From Symbiodinium natans (taxonomy: Eukaryota; Sar; Dinophyceae; Suessiales; Symbiodiniaceae): a DNA stretch of 64,000 nucleotides. Where the stretch lies: the NCBI GenBank assembly GCA_905221605.1, contig CAJNDS010000879.1, positions 362,501 to 426,500 on the forward strand, in the 5' to 3' direction. The notes under the pieces were generated by a model. The model searched no databases. It saw nothing but the letters and a program-made list of their open reading frames with translations, and had not been told where the DNA came from. Both the position numbers and the translations under genes were made by a program. Shown one piece after another: positions 36,649 through 47,743 of the stretch. Numbering within the stretch: position 1 is the first letter of the stretch; each line of letters starts with the position of its first letter.

Positions 36649-36915
36649 CGGAGTCACGAAGTCTAGATCACGCCCTACCATATCCCACCAGATCCCACCA
36701 TCCCATAGCCTCCCAAAGACAACCACAGCCTCCCGTAGAGCGAGGCAGTGAGCGCCCGCACGTGGGGGCGTGTGAGAAGCACAACAGATTGAACACCTAA
36801 GGTGGCCATGCTGCTGGTCCTCGGCCCGCCGCTCGGAGAACCGCTGATCCGAGCTCACGTGAGCGTTCCGAGCAGTAGGATGGCTCCTGGTATGACGCTC
36901 TGCCCTTGTCCACAG

Positions 36916-37008
36916 GTTCCTCTGTTGCGGCGGCCTTCAACTCTCTGCTCACAGAGCGAATCCTGAAGGGGGACGAGGATCGGGTCTTAAGAATTGCTGC
37001 AACGGATG
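36916..37008 (+). CDS. Exon, helical protein
   Basis: A clear acceptor (TTGTCCACAG|G) and GT donor (GTGTCT) bound 93 nt that read SSVAAAFNSLLTERILKGDE then DRVLRIAATD. The phase is 2 nt in, 1 nt out. A likely partner exon lies near 37190-37256: STDAEDIMNKMSSLHGFVR before a GTACGC donor. Function unknown. Confidence 0.5.
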
Positions 37009-37186
37009 GTGTCTGAGCACTCGGTAATGCTAAGGCCCGGTACCACGTGCAGAAGGCGGCTGTGCAACCGAACGTGGTGATTTTTGGTGGGTCATTCGGG
37101 GTCGAAGGTAGTGGGCCGTGTGAACAGCAGCGCGCATGTTTGCTTCCTGTGCAGGTCGTGAAAGATCGGTAGGAGTAGCCTGGGAG

Positions 37187-37256
37187 TAGCACACTGCAAG
37201 CACGGATGCGGAAGACATCATGAACAAGATGAGTTCACTCCATGGCTTCGTGCGAG
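37187..37256 (+). CDS. Exon, probable partner of the preceding one
   Basis: Reads HTASTDAEDIMNKMSSLHGF then VR up to GTACGC. The donor fits, but the acceptor is uncertain because no AG|G sits in a suitable place. Confidence 0.4.
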
Positions 37257-37630
37257 GTACGCTTGGATGCGTCATGTATCATTTCCACAATGGGGCTCAT
37301 TCCCCTGATCGCGGTCATTTCCTCAAGAGCACAGGACTGAAAATGATCATGATCCGGAGACGCGTTGCGATGAGACGATTGGCCCGTAGACGTCGGAATG
37401 GTCGTCGTTTGGTCAGGACAACCCCTGGGTTGTGAGACCTGTTGGCCGGTACCTCGCGGAGCTCGAATAGTGTTTCCTGACCCGCACCGCCGCTAAACAT
37501 TGATTGCTGAGATGCTTCGTGTCCACTAGATTCAGTCTGCTGGCAAGACAACGGTTGCTTGTGGCTCAGATCTTTTGCTGTTGTGGTGTGTTGCCGTTCT
37601 TTCCGCGAGCAAGTGTGGAATGCAGTTGAG

Positions 37631-37714
37631 GTGCAAATCCGGCCTGTGACTGCGCTTGTGCCAGCGGAATATTTGCTGGCTGGACCGACTTTCCTGCATC
37701 CCTGGCTTAGCTAG
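37631..37714 (+). CDS. Candidate 3' exon
   Basis: From AG|GTG the frame reads VQIRPVTALVPAEYLLAGPT then FLHPWLS and TAG. The hydrophobic/proline pattern is protein-like. It could instead splice out earlier at a GT or GC. Confidence 0.4.
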   Translation: MQIRPVTALVPAEYLLAGPTFLHPWLS

Positions 37715-38222
37715 CCCATGCTAGCCCTGAATCCTGAAAGCAAAACTTCCCCAAATCCCGAAGCTGGACAGGCTGCACGCCGGCATGCCGTGTACAGATT
37801 TGCAGTGTTTTGATGGGAAATCCGGCGACCTGCAGGATTCCAAGCGCCATCGGTGTCATTGTTTTAGCACTGACCATCAACACAGGCCGCATCGCAAACT
37901 CAAACATGGGAGTTAGGCCTTCCCGACTTAGATGCATGCAGGCTACGGCTGGCTGGTTGGCAAACTTGTACAGGCGGGCTGCTGCTTTTCCTTGGATTCT
38001 TTTGGGAGCCCAGAGAATGCACATGAGCGCAGGCCTTCTCGACAGTAGACCGTGCCATTGCAGACGCCTTCAGCTTGCTTCTGGTCTACTTTATAGGCAT
38101 GGAGCTCCCTTGTCCCTCGACGGGATGCGGGATGCCGTGGCTCCATGTGCGTGCAGGCGATCCCTTGTTGAATGGTACTAGCCTGGGCAACATGCAACTT
38201 GGCGTCGACAAAGTGTTCGTGA

Positions 38223-38429
38223 GTGGTTGCCACGCAAGGGTCACTAGGGTCGCAATGGCTGGCTGAAAATCATGATCTCAGGTGCTTGAATCTGGTGGCC
38301 TTCATTGTGCCTCTGAGTCGGGAACTTGAAGTTTTTTCAGATAGTCCAGTCACAACAGTCTTAGCAAAGCATGGCATGTTCATCTACCCTCGCTGCAGGT
38401 ACAAGCATTTTCGCCGTGGCTTCCTCTGA
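38223..38429 (+). CDS. Candidate exon/small ORF
   Basis: A 68-codon frame that includes CLNLVAFIVPLSRELEVFSD and SPVTTVLAKHGMFIYPRCR. The latter is followed by GTACAAG, a possible GT donor, so the last residues (YKHFRRGFL) may be intronic. No family is recognised. Confidence 0.35.
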   Translation: MVATQGSLGSQWLAENHDLRCLNLVAFIVPLSRELEVFSDSPVTTVLAKHGMFIYPRCRYKHFRRGFL

Positions 38430-39013
38430 GTTTCAGAGGGCCACGCATGCCGCACACCTCATAGAAGGCACTCAGCAGCTGTCTGCCTAGTGAGTGTGAC
38501 ACGACGTAAGCAGTAAGCATTGGGCGTTATCATGACCACAGTGCCGGTGTTCGTGCAGGCAAGCAGACCAACGAAACCGAAGCAACGGACTCTGAAGAAG
38601 TGGCCTCCTTGGGATCAGGTCTCGTGAGCTGCTGGAGTCTAGCCACCTCGTCTTGAACGCATTTCTGAATCTGGCGTGAATGTAATGCGCTAAGACCCCA
38701 AGCGACACTGGCGATTCAGACAGTAATTGTTTGCAGTGCTGCGACGATGAAGAGGCCCGTGCTCAGCACCACTCCTGGGGGACAGTTCTCGCTGTGACAC
38801 ATGTGGCCGGGGAGAAGCATATGTGGCCGTGTGCAGTGTGCAGGCTGTTCTTTCGCCATCCAAACGATGGGTAGAGGCCTTGACTGACAGCATTGTCAAG
38901 AGACTCATTAGAACTGAGGGCAGCAGGGAAGGGGGCATTCGAATCGCGAACCTGGCATAAGGGTTTAGACATTCATATCATTGACAAGGCAGTAGGCGCA
39001 AACGGCTCCGCAG

Positions 39014-39364
39014 ATGGAGGGCTCACTTGGTCGTTTGCGGAAAGACATACCCGTTTTCTCCGCCCCGCCTAGAAATGACCGTTCCTTCACGAAAGCAACG
39101 GAAAGGAGTGGCAACATGTGCTGGCTGGGGCCGCTAAGCTCAGTGTTGTACTCGACGAGAGAGAAGACCACCTTCGGGCTTTGCGTAAGTGCGCGTAAGC
39201 ATGTGACGCGTTCGCCTGAAAGCACCAGCGCTCCTCAGTCGATGTGTCTGGGACCGTATCAACTTTGGGGTAGTTTGCAGCGTCAATATGCGGTTCTCAA
39301 GCACAGAGCGCCTGATAGTTGTATCGCAATGAGTGGCCACCGTTCCATGCGGTATGGTTTGTGA
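39014..39364 (+). CDS. Candidate exon(s), unknown
   Basis: A 116-codon frame beginning MEGSLGRLRKDIPVFSAPPR. An antisense frame of 86 codons overlaps and reads almost as well. Low support; kept because it is the most open stretch between 38.4 and 39.9 kb. Confidence 0.25.
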   Translation: MEGSLGRLRKDIPVFSAPPRNDRSFTKATERSGNMCWLGPLSSVLYSTREKTTFGLCVSARKHVTRSPESTSAPQSMCLGPYQLWGSLQRQYAVLKHRAPDSCIAMSGHRSMRYGL

Positions 39365-39904
39365 AGAACCGATCCTTTTGACGGTTCGGTTCGTAGGGTC
39401 CTTTACTAGGTGCGCCGTTCAAGACAATCACCCCCCGCACTCGACACTGGGGCTCCTCATTTTCAGCAGGAGCAGCCCGAAAGCCCGACATTAAGAGCCG
39501 TGGGCGCTTTGGGGCTTGGAGCAAGGAGCGGCAGGGTCGAGTGTCTTCTTTCTTTGTGTCAGTCTCTGCTATGTCGGCAGCTTTCGGAGGTCTGCGTTTC
39601 GTGCCGCTCAACTTGTCAGAGCTTAATGTGCTTCAAGTTTTTCAAAGAATCTTCATCGGGTCGGAATCAGAACTTTCGCTGAGTCATGCGTGCGCGAGCA
39701 TCGAGCTGTGATGTGTCCACGCTTGCCGGGTAGAATTTGACTCGTTTTTCCCTGCCCGTTGTCAAGTTCGTTGTGAAAGCCGTGCGGAACACTCATGGCG
39801 CGACTTTGCTTCTGAATCTGCTTCAAACCATGCTGGATTCTGGCATTGCTAGCTCTACATTGTCATGCTTTGCCCGGCCAGGCTGACGGTGAAAGTGGCA
39901 AGAG

Positions 39905-39996
39905 GACACTGCCGTCAGGCACACTCAAATTGAAGCTTTGACGGAGTTAATGGAGGGCTCAGATCTCTCTTTGCATCCGGTGCAACAGTTGGACAG
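39905..39996 (+). CDS. Exon, helical protein
   Basis: AG|GAC to AG|GTGACA, 92 nt, reading DTAVRHTQIEALTELMEGSD then LSLHPVQQLD. Acceptor and donor are both good and the residue pattern is typical of a helical segment. A downstream stretch (about 40030-40115, LTKKLQSRCPRNDLENE) may be the next exon. Family unknown. Confidence 0.5.
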
Positions 39997-40220
39997 GTGA
40001 CACTCTGGCGTCTATGTGAGATTGCTGCAGCAATGTGCGGTGCTGTCAGTGGCAGCATCCTCGTCCCTCACCAAAAAGCTGCAGTCAAGGTGTCCCAGAA
40101 ACGACTTGGAGAACGAATAAATCTTTTACTTCAGAAGGCGGGCATTCGGCACACAGTCTTGACGGGATGACTGGTAAGATTTGCCAGCGGCTGCTGGGAG
40201 CCTCCGCTTTCTGAAATTTC

Positions 40221-40712
40221 TCAAAGATAAGTATCTTTTCTAGTTGCACAGAGTAAATAGTAAATCCTCCAGTTGCGGAAGTGCGATGGGTTCACATTGT
40301 ACTGCATGTACTTTGGTCTGCGGCGAGCGTCAGATGTTTGCCATCCAGGTGGACTTCCATGCGGCATGTGAAGCTTGAGACAAACCATTGGATGTTCGCA
40401 GACGTTTTGGCTTTCACAGTATTGGGCAGCAGCGGGGCGCATGGCTTTCAGCCTTTGCTTAGCCAGCAACTTGACGGAACCTAGTTCTAGTGCAGAGGGC
40501 CCAAAGGCTGGGCTTAAAGGCTGGGCTTGGCAGAGGGCGGCAGCCACGAAAGCAGTGATAGCGCATGCTGCCACTTGATGACCTTTTGAGTTTGTTCGTA
40601 TCTCGTCCACCAACAGAAGGAAGGTTAGTGATTGGTCGGTGAACATCGGATCACTCTGTGACTTTGCATTCGTATGTAATATGTTTCGTCTGGTCTTGCT
40701 CAGGCCAGCCAT
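40221..40712 (-). CDS. Possible minus-strand ORF, unknown
   Basis: 163 codons, open from ATG to stop, including CAITAFVAAALCQAQPLSPA. It would be the only gene on this strand. There are no motifs and no splice support, so it may be chance openness. Confidence 0.15.
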   Translation of the reverse strand: MAGLSKTRRNILHTNAKSQSDPMFTDQSLTFLLLVDEIRTNSKGHQVAACAITAFVAAALCQAQPLSPAFGPSALELGSVKLLAKQRLKAMRPAAAQYCESQNVCEHPMVCLKLHMPHGSPPGWQTSDARRRPKYMQYNVNPSHFRNWRIYYLLCATRKDTYL

Positions 40713-41065
40713 GGTTCGGCTCGAAGAAAGCGATTTCTTAACGAAGTGCGAGTCCCGGAGAACGACTGGTGACTGGTAGCTGCGTGTGAGTTGCTTCTGA
40801 GTCGCCTCGGTACATCATCAAGTTTCCTTGTCCTCAAAGCCGGCTCAGAGTCCCAAGAGTCTCAAACCGCTGCTCGCACTGAAACATTGCCAAGGCTCAC
40901 AGAGCTGTTCGGGCTTAACAGGGCAGGTCCGCTGGGTCGTTTTCCCTTCAGCAGTGCCATGTGTAAGACAGTAGTCCTACATTGACTACATTGTGTCTGT
41001 CGGCAGGCACAGTTTATGTCTCCATGAAGAGGTTTGCCGGAAGGCTCGGCCATGCTGCAGACCAT

Positions 41066-41109
41066 GCTTTTGCCAGGCTTTTGCCATGCTTTTGCCAGGC
41101 TTTTGCCAA
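41066..41109. repeat. Tandem array, GCTTTTGCCAG x4
   Basis: Four 11-mers differing only in the last base. Confidence 0.95.
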
Positions 41110-41149
41110 CCTTGCCCCAAGTGCAGTCATCCAAAGCTTCAGTCAGCGA

Positions 41150-41242
41150 GCATGTCGTTTGGTTTATGACATGCTGACGGAAGAATCACTTGAGCAACGC
41201 GTTTCCAAGTTCAAAGCTCTCTACTCATCAATGCTAGGCTAG
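41150..41242 (+). CDS. Candidate exon
   Basis: Reads CRLVYDMLTEESLEQRVSKF then KALYSSMLG before TAG. This is an amphipathic helix pattern, and the true end is probably a GC donor near the stop. It may belong with the exons at 41382, 42107 and 42271. Confidence 0.4.
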   Translation, partial: ACRLVYDMLTEESLEQRVSKFKALYSSMLG

Positions 41243-41381
41243 CATCGCTCCGGAGAAGAAAGCCCAAGCTCATGGAGGATGCCGCAGCGAAAGAAGAGCC
41301 CAGGTATTCCTTGCATTCATTGGGCTTGCACGTCCCCGGCATTTTGTATGCTGGTGTATGCTGGTATGCTGATCCCAGCAG

Positions 41382-41505
41382 GTGCCTGATTCGAGCCCAC
41401 TCCAACAAGAAAAGCTCCAAGATCAGCCGGCACCCAAGCGGGTCCAAAGCGGCATCAACTTCCGGCCTTCCGACTTGCAGCACCCAGTGGGCACCCAGCA
41501 CCAAA
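41382..41505 (+). CDS. Candidate exon, polar/proline-containing
   Basis: From CAG|GTG it reads VPDSSPLQQEKLQDQPAPKR then VQSGINFRPSDLQHPVGTQH. It is polar and probably disordered. The 3' border is not determined. Confidence 0.4.
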
Positions 41506-41929
41506 GGGTTTCAAAAGGTTTCAGCTTTCGGCATGTTCGAGGAGTAGTGCAACCGCATACAGGTCAGAGTTAGAGTCGATCGGTGCAAAGAGTTGCCTCC
41601 GTTGCCTCCGGTGCGCGATGCTGCGTCAATGCAACCTAAAGGGCGCGGGCACACGATGCTCGAACTCTTGTAGTAGGCACCCGAAACATGTGTTGGAAGG
41701 TTGCCTAACAACCAGCTTTGCAAACATGGCCGAGTCGTGCTTACGTGCCCAAAGGCTGCATCATCGAGGCGAAGGACCTTGTGAGGCAAGGCACGCATCT
41801 CCATGTCTATTGCGAAGGTCCTGTGAGCGCTTTTGGTTGTCACATGACACAAACATACGCAAACAAAGCCCCTTTCGATGCTTGACAAGGTTGACTTCAA
41901 TTGGAGTGTCTCTTGCTCTGTCAGCTGTT

Positions 41930-42037
41930 GCCAGATTCCAGCTAGCCGTCGGCAACATCATGCGGCAGCAGATGGACCCGGGATCAGTTGCTTTCATCTT
42001 CAAACGTTTCAAAACAATGATGCATGAGCGCAAGTGA
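41930..42037 (+). CDS. Candidate exon
   Basis: Reads FQLAVGNIMRQQMDPGSVAF then IFKRFKTMMHERK and TGA. It looks like a folded-domain fragment; family not recognised. Confidence 0.35.
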   Translation, partial: ARFQLAVGNIMRQQMDPGSVAFIFKRFKTMMHERK

Positions 42038-42106
42038 GCGAGCGCAAGTGAGGCAAGTGTAGACTCGGACTGGCCCAGACCCTGACATGCAACGGCAAGC
42101 CGAGAG

Positions 42107-42188
42107 GATGGGCTGAAGACGCGGGAAAGGTCAAAGGAAGAGAGACAGAAGGAAAGAGAAGAAAAGCGCAAAGCAAAGGCTGAACTTT
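42107..42188 (+). CDS. Exon, highly charged coiled coil
   Basis: AG|GAT onward reads DGLKTRERSKEERQKEREEK then RKAKAEL, with GTGTGTGG or an upstream GA as donor. It is a single charged helix or coiled coil. Confidence 0.5.
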
Positions 42189-42270
42189 GTGTGTGGCTAC
42201 TTGATTTGGAGCTGTATCCGGGACTGCGCAGTTCATCTCTGATCCTCGGGCAAGGCAGATGCAGCGAAAG

Positions 42271-42330
42271 GAGTCAAGAAAGACGCCGAAGGCAAAAAGG
42301 ACCGAATTGTTCTTTTGTTGATGGGTCCTG
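42271..42330 (+). CDS. Candidate exon ending in a P-loop-like start
   Basis: A 60-nt segment from AG|G to a GT donor. In one frame it reads VKKDAEGKKDRIVLLLMGP and then a split Gly codon. A hydrophobic strand ending in LMGPG directly at a splice donor is how a Walker A exon could end, but no GK(S/T) continuation was found downstream. In another frame it is simply basic. Weak. Confidence 0.25.
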
Positions 42331-42370
42331 GTTGCTAGGCTCGACGGACGTATTTTGGTTAAGGCTGTGG

Positions 42371-42500
42371 CTCCACCTTGCTCAGCCTTGCTCCACCTTG
42401 CTCCGCCTTGCTCCGCCTTGCTCCGCCTTCCTCCGCCTTGCTCCGCCTTGCTCCGCCTTGCTCCGCCTTGCTCCGCCTTGCTCCGCCTTGCTCCGCCTGG
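42371..42500. repeat. Tandem array, CTCCGCCTTG x13
   Basis: Thirteen consecutive 10-mers with four to five variant positions. It leaves long frames open (APPCSALLRL on +), which is a repeat effect. Confidence 0.97.
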
Positions 42501-43076
42501 GGTAGCGGGGCTGGGTGAGGGGTGAGGATGTTGATGTGCATCAGTTGCTTAGTTCCAATATTTGCCGACGTGCTTTTTGGGGTTGGGTTCATGATGTGCT
42601 CCACATGTTGGGATGCAAGGAGCTTTGTACAGCACACCCACATTGCCCGCTTCTCGTCACCCTGCTTGTCATAATTTCATACGTAATCCAGAGTAGCCGT
42701 TTTTTTTGCTCCCTTTCTGTTTTTCGTCTCCTTTTAGAAGTGGGTTTAGGGTTTCTTGTAGCGGTTAGGGGTTTGGGGCTTTAGGGTTCCAGTTTCATAA
42801 GGTTTGGGGCTTGGCATTCGCGGGGTTACGTATTTCTTTGTTCCTTGCCTTCTGTCTTTCAGTTTCCCTTCTCTATCCAGAGACCAAGACAAAACAATAA
42901 GATAAACAAGATGCAAGGGGAAATGGTACCCTACCGCCATGCAAGTCAAGCGGCGGAGTTTCAACTCCAGGCCACGCTGCTTCAGTGCGTCCATGATCTT
43001 CCATTCCTCCCACGCCCCTATTCACCCCTCGGGTCTCCTTGACAACGATGCGAATTGAAATAAGGGGCGCGTTAGT

Positions 43077-43592
43077 ATGAGAAACATGGAAGCAGGTCAA
43101 GTGACTTCCACAGGTTTTATGCGTGCTATCAGGTGGTGTAGTCCCGCAGTAGTCTTTCAGTTGCAGCAGGAGGGCGCTTCAAAAGCCGCGCCCTCCAGCA
43201 GCCTGGCAAAAGTTTGGCAATACTGGGATGGCAAGGGCTTTGGCTGTGGTGCAAACGTAGACGCGATGATTGGACCCGTCCTCTTTCGTTGCGGAGTAAG
43301 GCAAGAAGAAAGGTGCCAAAAAGAAATGAGTCAGCTTTCAAGGTGCCTCCGTCAAGCTGATGCCATGACCAAATGCATTGCCACAAATTGCTCCCAGATA
43401 AACTGTGCTTGGGGGAAGTGGCCACAAGCACTGCCTCACTGCACAAGGGCAACGATGTCGCTTCTTGCAGGTGACACTGCGCCACTTGCTGAGGGAATGC
43501 ATCCCGTGCAGGTTGCGAGAGGGCTGGTGATGTCACGACTAGATGTGCAATACATGACAGCTGCCCTACCTTGCACCATCTCCATGGCTTGA
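43077..43592 (+). CDS. Hypothetical ORF
   Basis: 171 codons. The most protein-like part is RQEERCQKEMSQLSRCLRQA, a helical segment that follows an AG|G-like site near 43302. The rest is rich in Cys and Ala without motifs. It may hold one real exon rather than a whole gene. A 135-codon antisense frame overlaps. Confidence 0.25.
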   Translation: MRNMEAGQVTSTGFMRAIRWCSPAVVFQLQQEGASKAAPSSSLAKVWQYWDGKGFGCGANVDAMIGPVLFRCGVRQEERCQKEMSQLSRCLRQADAMTKCIATNCSQINCAWGKWPQALPHCTRATMSLLAGDTAPLAEGMHPVQVARGLVMSRLDVQYMTAALPCTISMA

Positions 43593-44086
43593 CGCAGCAA
43601 CTACAAGGCTAACTGCACGGGAAACCAAGTATGTTGAGCCGCGGAGTTCGTAGCGTCTCACCAAGTTGTAGGGTGGCATGTAGGTGACAGGCATCGCAGT
43701 GGACTCTGCGGGCAAAGCGATTAGAAGACGCAGACGCAGCACGGCACGGATGCGGATGTACATGACTTAGGCAGCTTCGGCACCTCGTATGCACCTCAAA
43801 TCTGCCAGGGCACCTCTAGCAGACACCAAAGTCTTCCCAGCAGGGTGCCCAGCCCGTCAGTGCAGCATGTCTAAGATGGTCTTCATTAGCCTACGACTGT
43901 CGTGGCAAACAGTTTGAGTGTTTGTGCTGGCATGTTTGGGTTGGCAATCTGCACCAGGTTTGTGGTTGCTTGTGGCGCCCTTTTGCCTGCTTTCCGTGGT
44001 TGCTGTTGAATAATTATGCAAAGGGTGGGAGAGTTAGAGTCGTTTGAGTCGTTGGAGGCGTGGCTTGTTCCGTTTGATGCCGTCTG

Positions 44087-44485
44087 TTGCGTCAGGGGCG
44101 GACTCAAAACGTCCCTAAATTAGAGGGGGCGCCTTATAAACAAACCCCAGAAGGGACCATACTCAAGAGAATTGACCATCTAATCAGGCAAGAGCACATC
44201 CATCTAGGAGGCTTGGAGCGACTGGCTACAAATGGCTTACCAGATGTCCGTATGGATGCACGGCAGTGCAAGCGTGGCCTGGGCTTGCTTGCGAAGCAAG
44301 CCGCGGCGCTGCCCAGGGACAGCGTGGTGGATTTGGATGTGAATGAGGGTGTCGTTGATTGGGGGCCCGTTCGCCTGGTGTCTCCACGATCAAAGCGAGC
44401 TGGTAGCGTTTGTGACCTAGAAACGCGGCAGGATGGACGATTCTTGGGCCTGCTGTGCTGCATAAGTTTTGGTCATGTGGGATGA
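44087..44485 (+). CDS. Hypothetical ORF
   Basis: 132 codons, including LKRIDHLIRQEHIHLGGLER and LLAKQAAALPRDSVVDLDVN. The residue pattern is fairly natural and the frame is uninterrupted, but there is no family match and splice borders are unclear. Antisense frames of 106-109 codons overlap. Confidence 0.25.
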   Translation: MRQGRTQNVPKLEGAPYKQTPEGTILKRIDHLIRQEHIHLGGLERLATNGLPDVRMDARQCKRGLGLLAKQAAALPRDSVVDLDVNEGVVDWGPVRLVSPRSKRAGSVCDLETRQDGRFLGLLCCISFGHVG

Positions 44486-45041
44486 TTGACAGGCACGTGC
44501 TAGCAAACGATGCGGTCAGACCGATCAGAATGTTGCACAAACGCATCCGCTTCGCTGCCTAGGGAGGCATTATAGGAACGGTTAACGGACATGACATGTA
44601 CGATTCTGTTGTTGACGCCAAGGTTGAGTTTGATTCGCTTTACTTTAGTGCTGGCGGCAGACCAAGTGCGCCCGGACAATGTTGCGGTATGAGGTTAGGA
44701 TTTGGAGATTTTTGGAGAAAGGGTGCGACGCATAGATATTTGGAAGCGGCTAAGATTTGCACGTTTGCAACTTTCGACACATGTCAGACACTGCATCTTG
44801 AAACATGCCAGGATTTTCGACAAGCAGCGATGTGGGATCCTGCTGGGAGCTGTGGATGCATGCGATAGCGCTGAACTCGCTGCCCTGAGTCTCACGTTCC
44901 GAATATGTCCATTTTAAGCCTTAATTGTGTTCTTGTTCGCAGAGCTGGCTTTGTGTGATGCGGCAGGGCAAGGGGCGAGCGTTCAGTGGATGTCTGGAAG
45001 AAGCTCCAGGCATTGGTTCAAATTCGGTGAATTTCGTCTCC

Positions 45042-45078
45042 TAGGTACCTTAGGTACTTAGGTACTTAGGTACTCAGG
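45042..45078. repeat. Tandem array, TAGGTACT x4
   Basis: Four 8-mers with one variant; each contains a GTAC palindrome. Confidence 0.85.
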
Positions 45079-46239
45079 TTGCAAGTGAGGGCAGAGGTGT
45101 GCTGCTGACACTTCCTCGCCACTTCAGGCAAAGTGCTAAGCACTAAAACACCGTGCCATCAGCCAGACAGTTCAGCGGCCCGGTTCCCTCTTGTTTACAG
45201 GAGCAGTCCCCCTTTGGAGCACCTTTGTTGCTCATATCGTTGGTCAGAACTGTCGGGGCTGACAAATCAGACTGTATAGACACTGCACTGCCCTGCTGCT
45301 TACCATTGAGAATCTTTTGTGTGAGCTGCGGGCACTGCATCTGAATTCACTGCTTCAAGAGCTCTGTAGGTGCCCCAGCAGGTAGTGAACCAGAGTGCGC
45401 CCAGATATGTGCGCGGTATCCCGTCGAAAAAAACATGCAATGCATGTCATGCCTTGGCAGAGCTGGTCTCATGCCGCACCCTGACCATGTTGGCTGACGT
45501 CGAGAAGCCAGTTCGAAGCTAATTTACTCAGGAACTGAAGTGGCACGTTGTTGATGCGATTACGGCCCAAGCTGGCTCCCGGATGTGAACTTACGCAGCC
45601 CCTCCGCCAGTCCGTTGTCGGACCCCGAGCTTGCGGCATCACAGCACCCGAACGACCCTCGTGCCAGTGTCATATCATATTCATTGCATGTCACGATTAA
45701 CCCACGCCAACATGCTACCGTCATCTGAATTGCAGAGCGACAAGCTGATCGCTCGCCACCAGCCGCTAGCCTGCAGGCTCTTCAATGGAGCCTGTTTCGC
45801 CACTACGGCCAGGACACGGGCTTCAGTATGAAGTAGGATCTTACTGATCTTACGGTACAATCTGTGCATGAGTTCATCGAGCCAACGTTCAGCGCTGTTG
45901 TTGGCAAGCCAGAAGGAAGCACGGCAACTATTGCTGGGCTGGGCTCTCTACACGTGCCCTGTAGCATCCCGAGCATTCCTTGGCCCAAGTGCGGCGTATG
46001 AGTGCTGATGATGAAGTTGAGGCTGTAAGAACAAGCGCTAGTACTGTCTCCGGCCAAGTTCGCTACTTGTGTGCTTGTCACGGGCATGTTTTCAGGTCCC
46101 GACTACAGCAGCTTCTCTCCAAGTGCCTTGAAGACATCTCATAGCCAAAGCCGCTTGACTTTCATGCGGGAAACACCCGGACAGTGGGGCCTCAGACTCT
46201 ACAGCCCAGGGCTTTGCTCACCGAGGTCCCGATGCTACG

Positions 46240-47555
46240 ATGTCTTCGCCATCCTTGAAGCCTTCAGCTGGAGGTGCTTCGGTGGAAGGTGTGGGGAAGC
46301 TTGACTCTTCTTTGTGCCCAGGATACGGTTATGCTAGCTTCGGCGCTCCGAACTCATTCTCAACCACGGGCGCTTGGCACTCAGAACACCGCAAAGTAGT
46401 CCACATTGCGTCATTCTCTCTTCGAACCTTACAGGGGCATCCTTGGCCTCGGTCAAGGTCTCGAGCTCTCCCCGTGTGAATGGCCTCAGTGGCCTCAGTG
46501 GTCTCAGTGGCCTCAGTGGAGTTCAGGACAGACGGCCACGAGGGGTGTGTTTGACTGCGAGAACCATTTTCAACATTCAAAGCGCATCCGCATCCTGAAA
46601 CTCTGCAGGAGCTTTCCACGGAGGTGCAGCGAAAGGCGGTGGAGTGGGAGAGGCAGATCGAGTCGTTGGATGCCAAGGACGGGCGCACACAAAACCCTTC
46701 GTGGGAACAGGTCGTGTTGTGCATATAATGTCCGCAACACATGTCACAAAATGGTTGCAGCCTGAATGGCGTGCTGCAGGAGCTGGAAATCCATCAGACG
46801 CAGCTGCGACTGATCAGGGAACAGTGCCGTGGACTTGTTTAGTTCGTAGTGCAGCCCCCCAGGCGTTGTTCTGGCAGGATTAAGGTATTCCAGATATGTT
46901 GGATGATTGACAGATCCATGGCAGGACGACAGCTTTCCGATCTGACTTCGCTGCCTTGCGCAAGGAGCTCTTTGCCGGCTAAGCCCTTTTCAAAATAATG
47001 GTTCTGAAGAAGTGTTCGGTGTGATTGAACCTTCAGCACCCGAAAAGAAATGTGGAGTTTCCAAATTCGCTCGGAAGGAGAAACGTGTCTTACTATTGGC
47101 CGTGATGGGCATGTATTCAATGTCTGCCCGTTTTTGAACTTGCAATGGGCTTCTTGGCCTGGGAGATACAGGAACAGCTATGAGAAGCAGTGCAGACATG
47201 ACCCGAGCAACAAACAATTTAAAGAACATGCCCCCTGAACCTTACCTGGTCGCAAGATGTCGCAAGGAGCTGGCAGACACCAAGGTCAGGCCAACGTCAA
47301 TCAGTCGGCGTTGCATCACGTGCGTCCGGTCGGTACTTGAGGCCATCGTCCAGAGACAACAGGCAAGCGCCAATGAGCAGGGTGCTAGGCCGGATGCCTC
47401 TGGTCGATTCTGGTCGTGCTATGCGGGCGAGTTTGCGCTGCGAAGCCAAGGCTCGACGACATCCTGGCAAGGGAGCGCCAGGACCCAGGGCTGGAAGGTT
47501 TGAGGCAGTGCGTGCTGAGCAGATGTTGAGCGGCATGGGAAGCAGGAAGACCTAG
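46240..47555 (+). CDS. Coiled-coil micro-exon gene, 5' exons
   Basis: Possible start ATG at 46240 (MSSPSLKPSAGGASVEGVGK). Exons then follow: 46609-46677 (23 codons, ELSTEVQRKAVEWERQIESL then DAK; acceptor CTCTGCAG, GA donor); from 46780 (ELEIHQTQLRLIREQCRGL); around 46940-46979 (SDFAALRKELFAG); an 18-nt exon ELADTK near 47266-47284; a 21-nt exon AIVQRQQ near 47342-47362; and AVRAEQMLSGMGSR from about 47506. Each small exon is a whole number of codons between AG|G and GT, GC or GA. All are E/Q/R/L-rich helical pieces, which is why they are grouped with the large repeat exons downstream. Neither the gene start nor the assignment of the smallest exons is certain. Confidence 0.45.
46481..46516. 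repeat. Tandem array, TGGCCTCAG x4
   Basis: Four 9-mers, one with a T variant. Confidence 0.9.
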
Positions 47556-47743
47556 ACCTAGACCTAGCTGATCCCGTATTCCATCGTATTACTCCAGTTG
47601 CACAGATTGCAAATTTGCAGGGGAGTGAAGCGGCTCATGCGCTGAGCTGGAATTGCACGCTGGAAGAACATGACGTTCTTGTTGACGAGAGAAAGCCCTT
47701 AGCTTAGTAGTTTAGTGTTGTTGTTTCGCAGTCTTAATTGGAG

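Larger units (their letters stand above)
42501..46239. other. Sparse region with weak ORFs
   Basis: It holds degenerate telomere-like sequence (42725-42800: GGGTTTAGGGTTTC, TTTAGGGTTCC), two weak + frames listed separately, and a short TAGGTACT array (45042-45078). Nothing else is supported. Confidence 0.4.
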
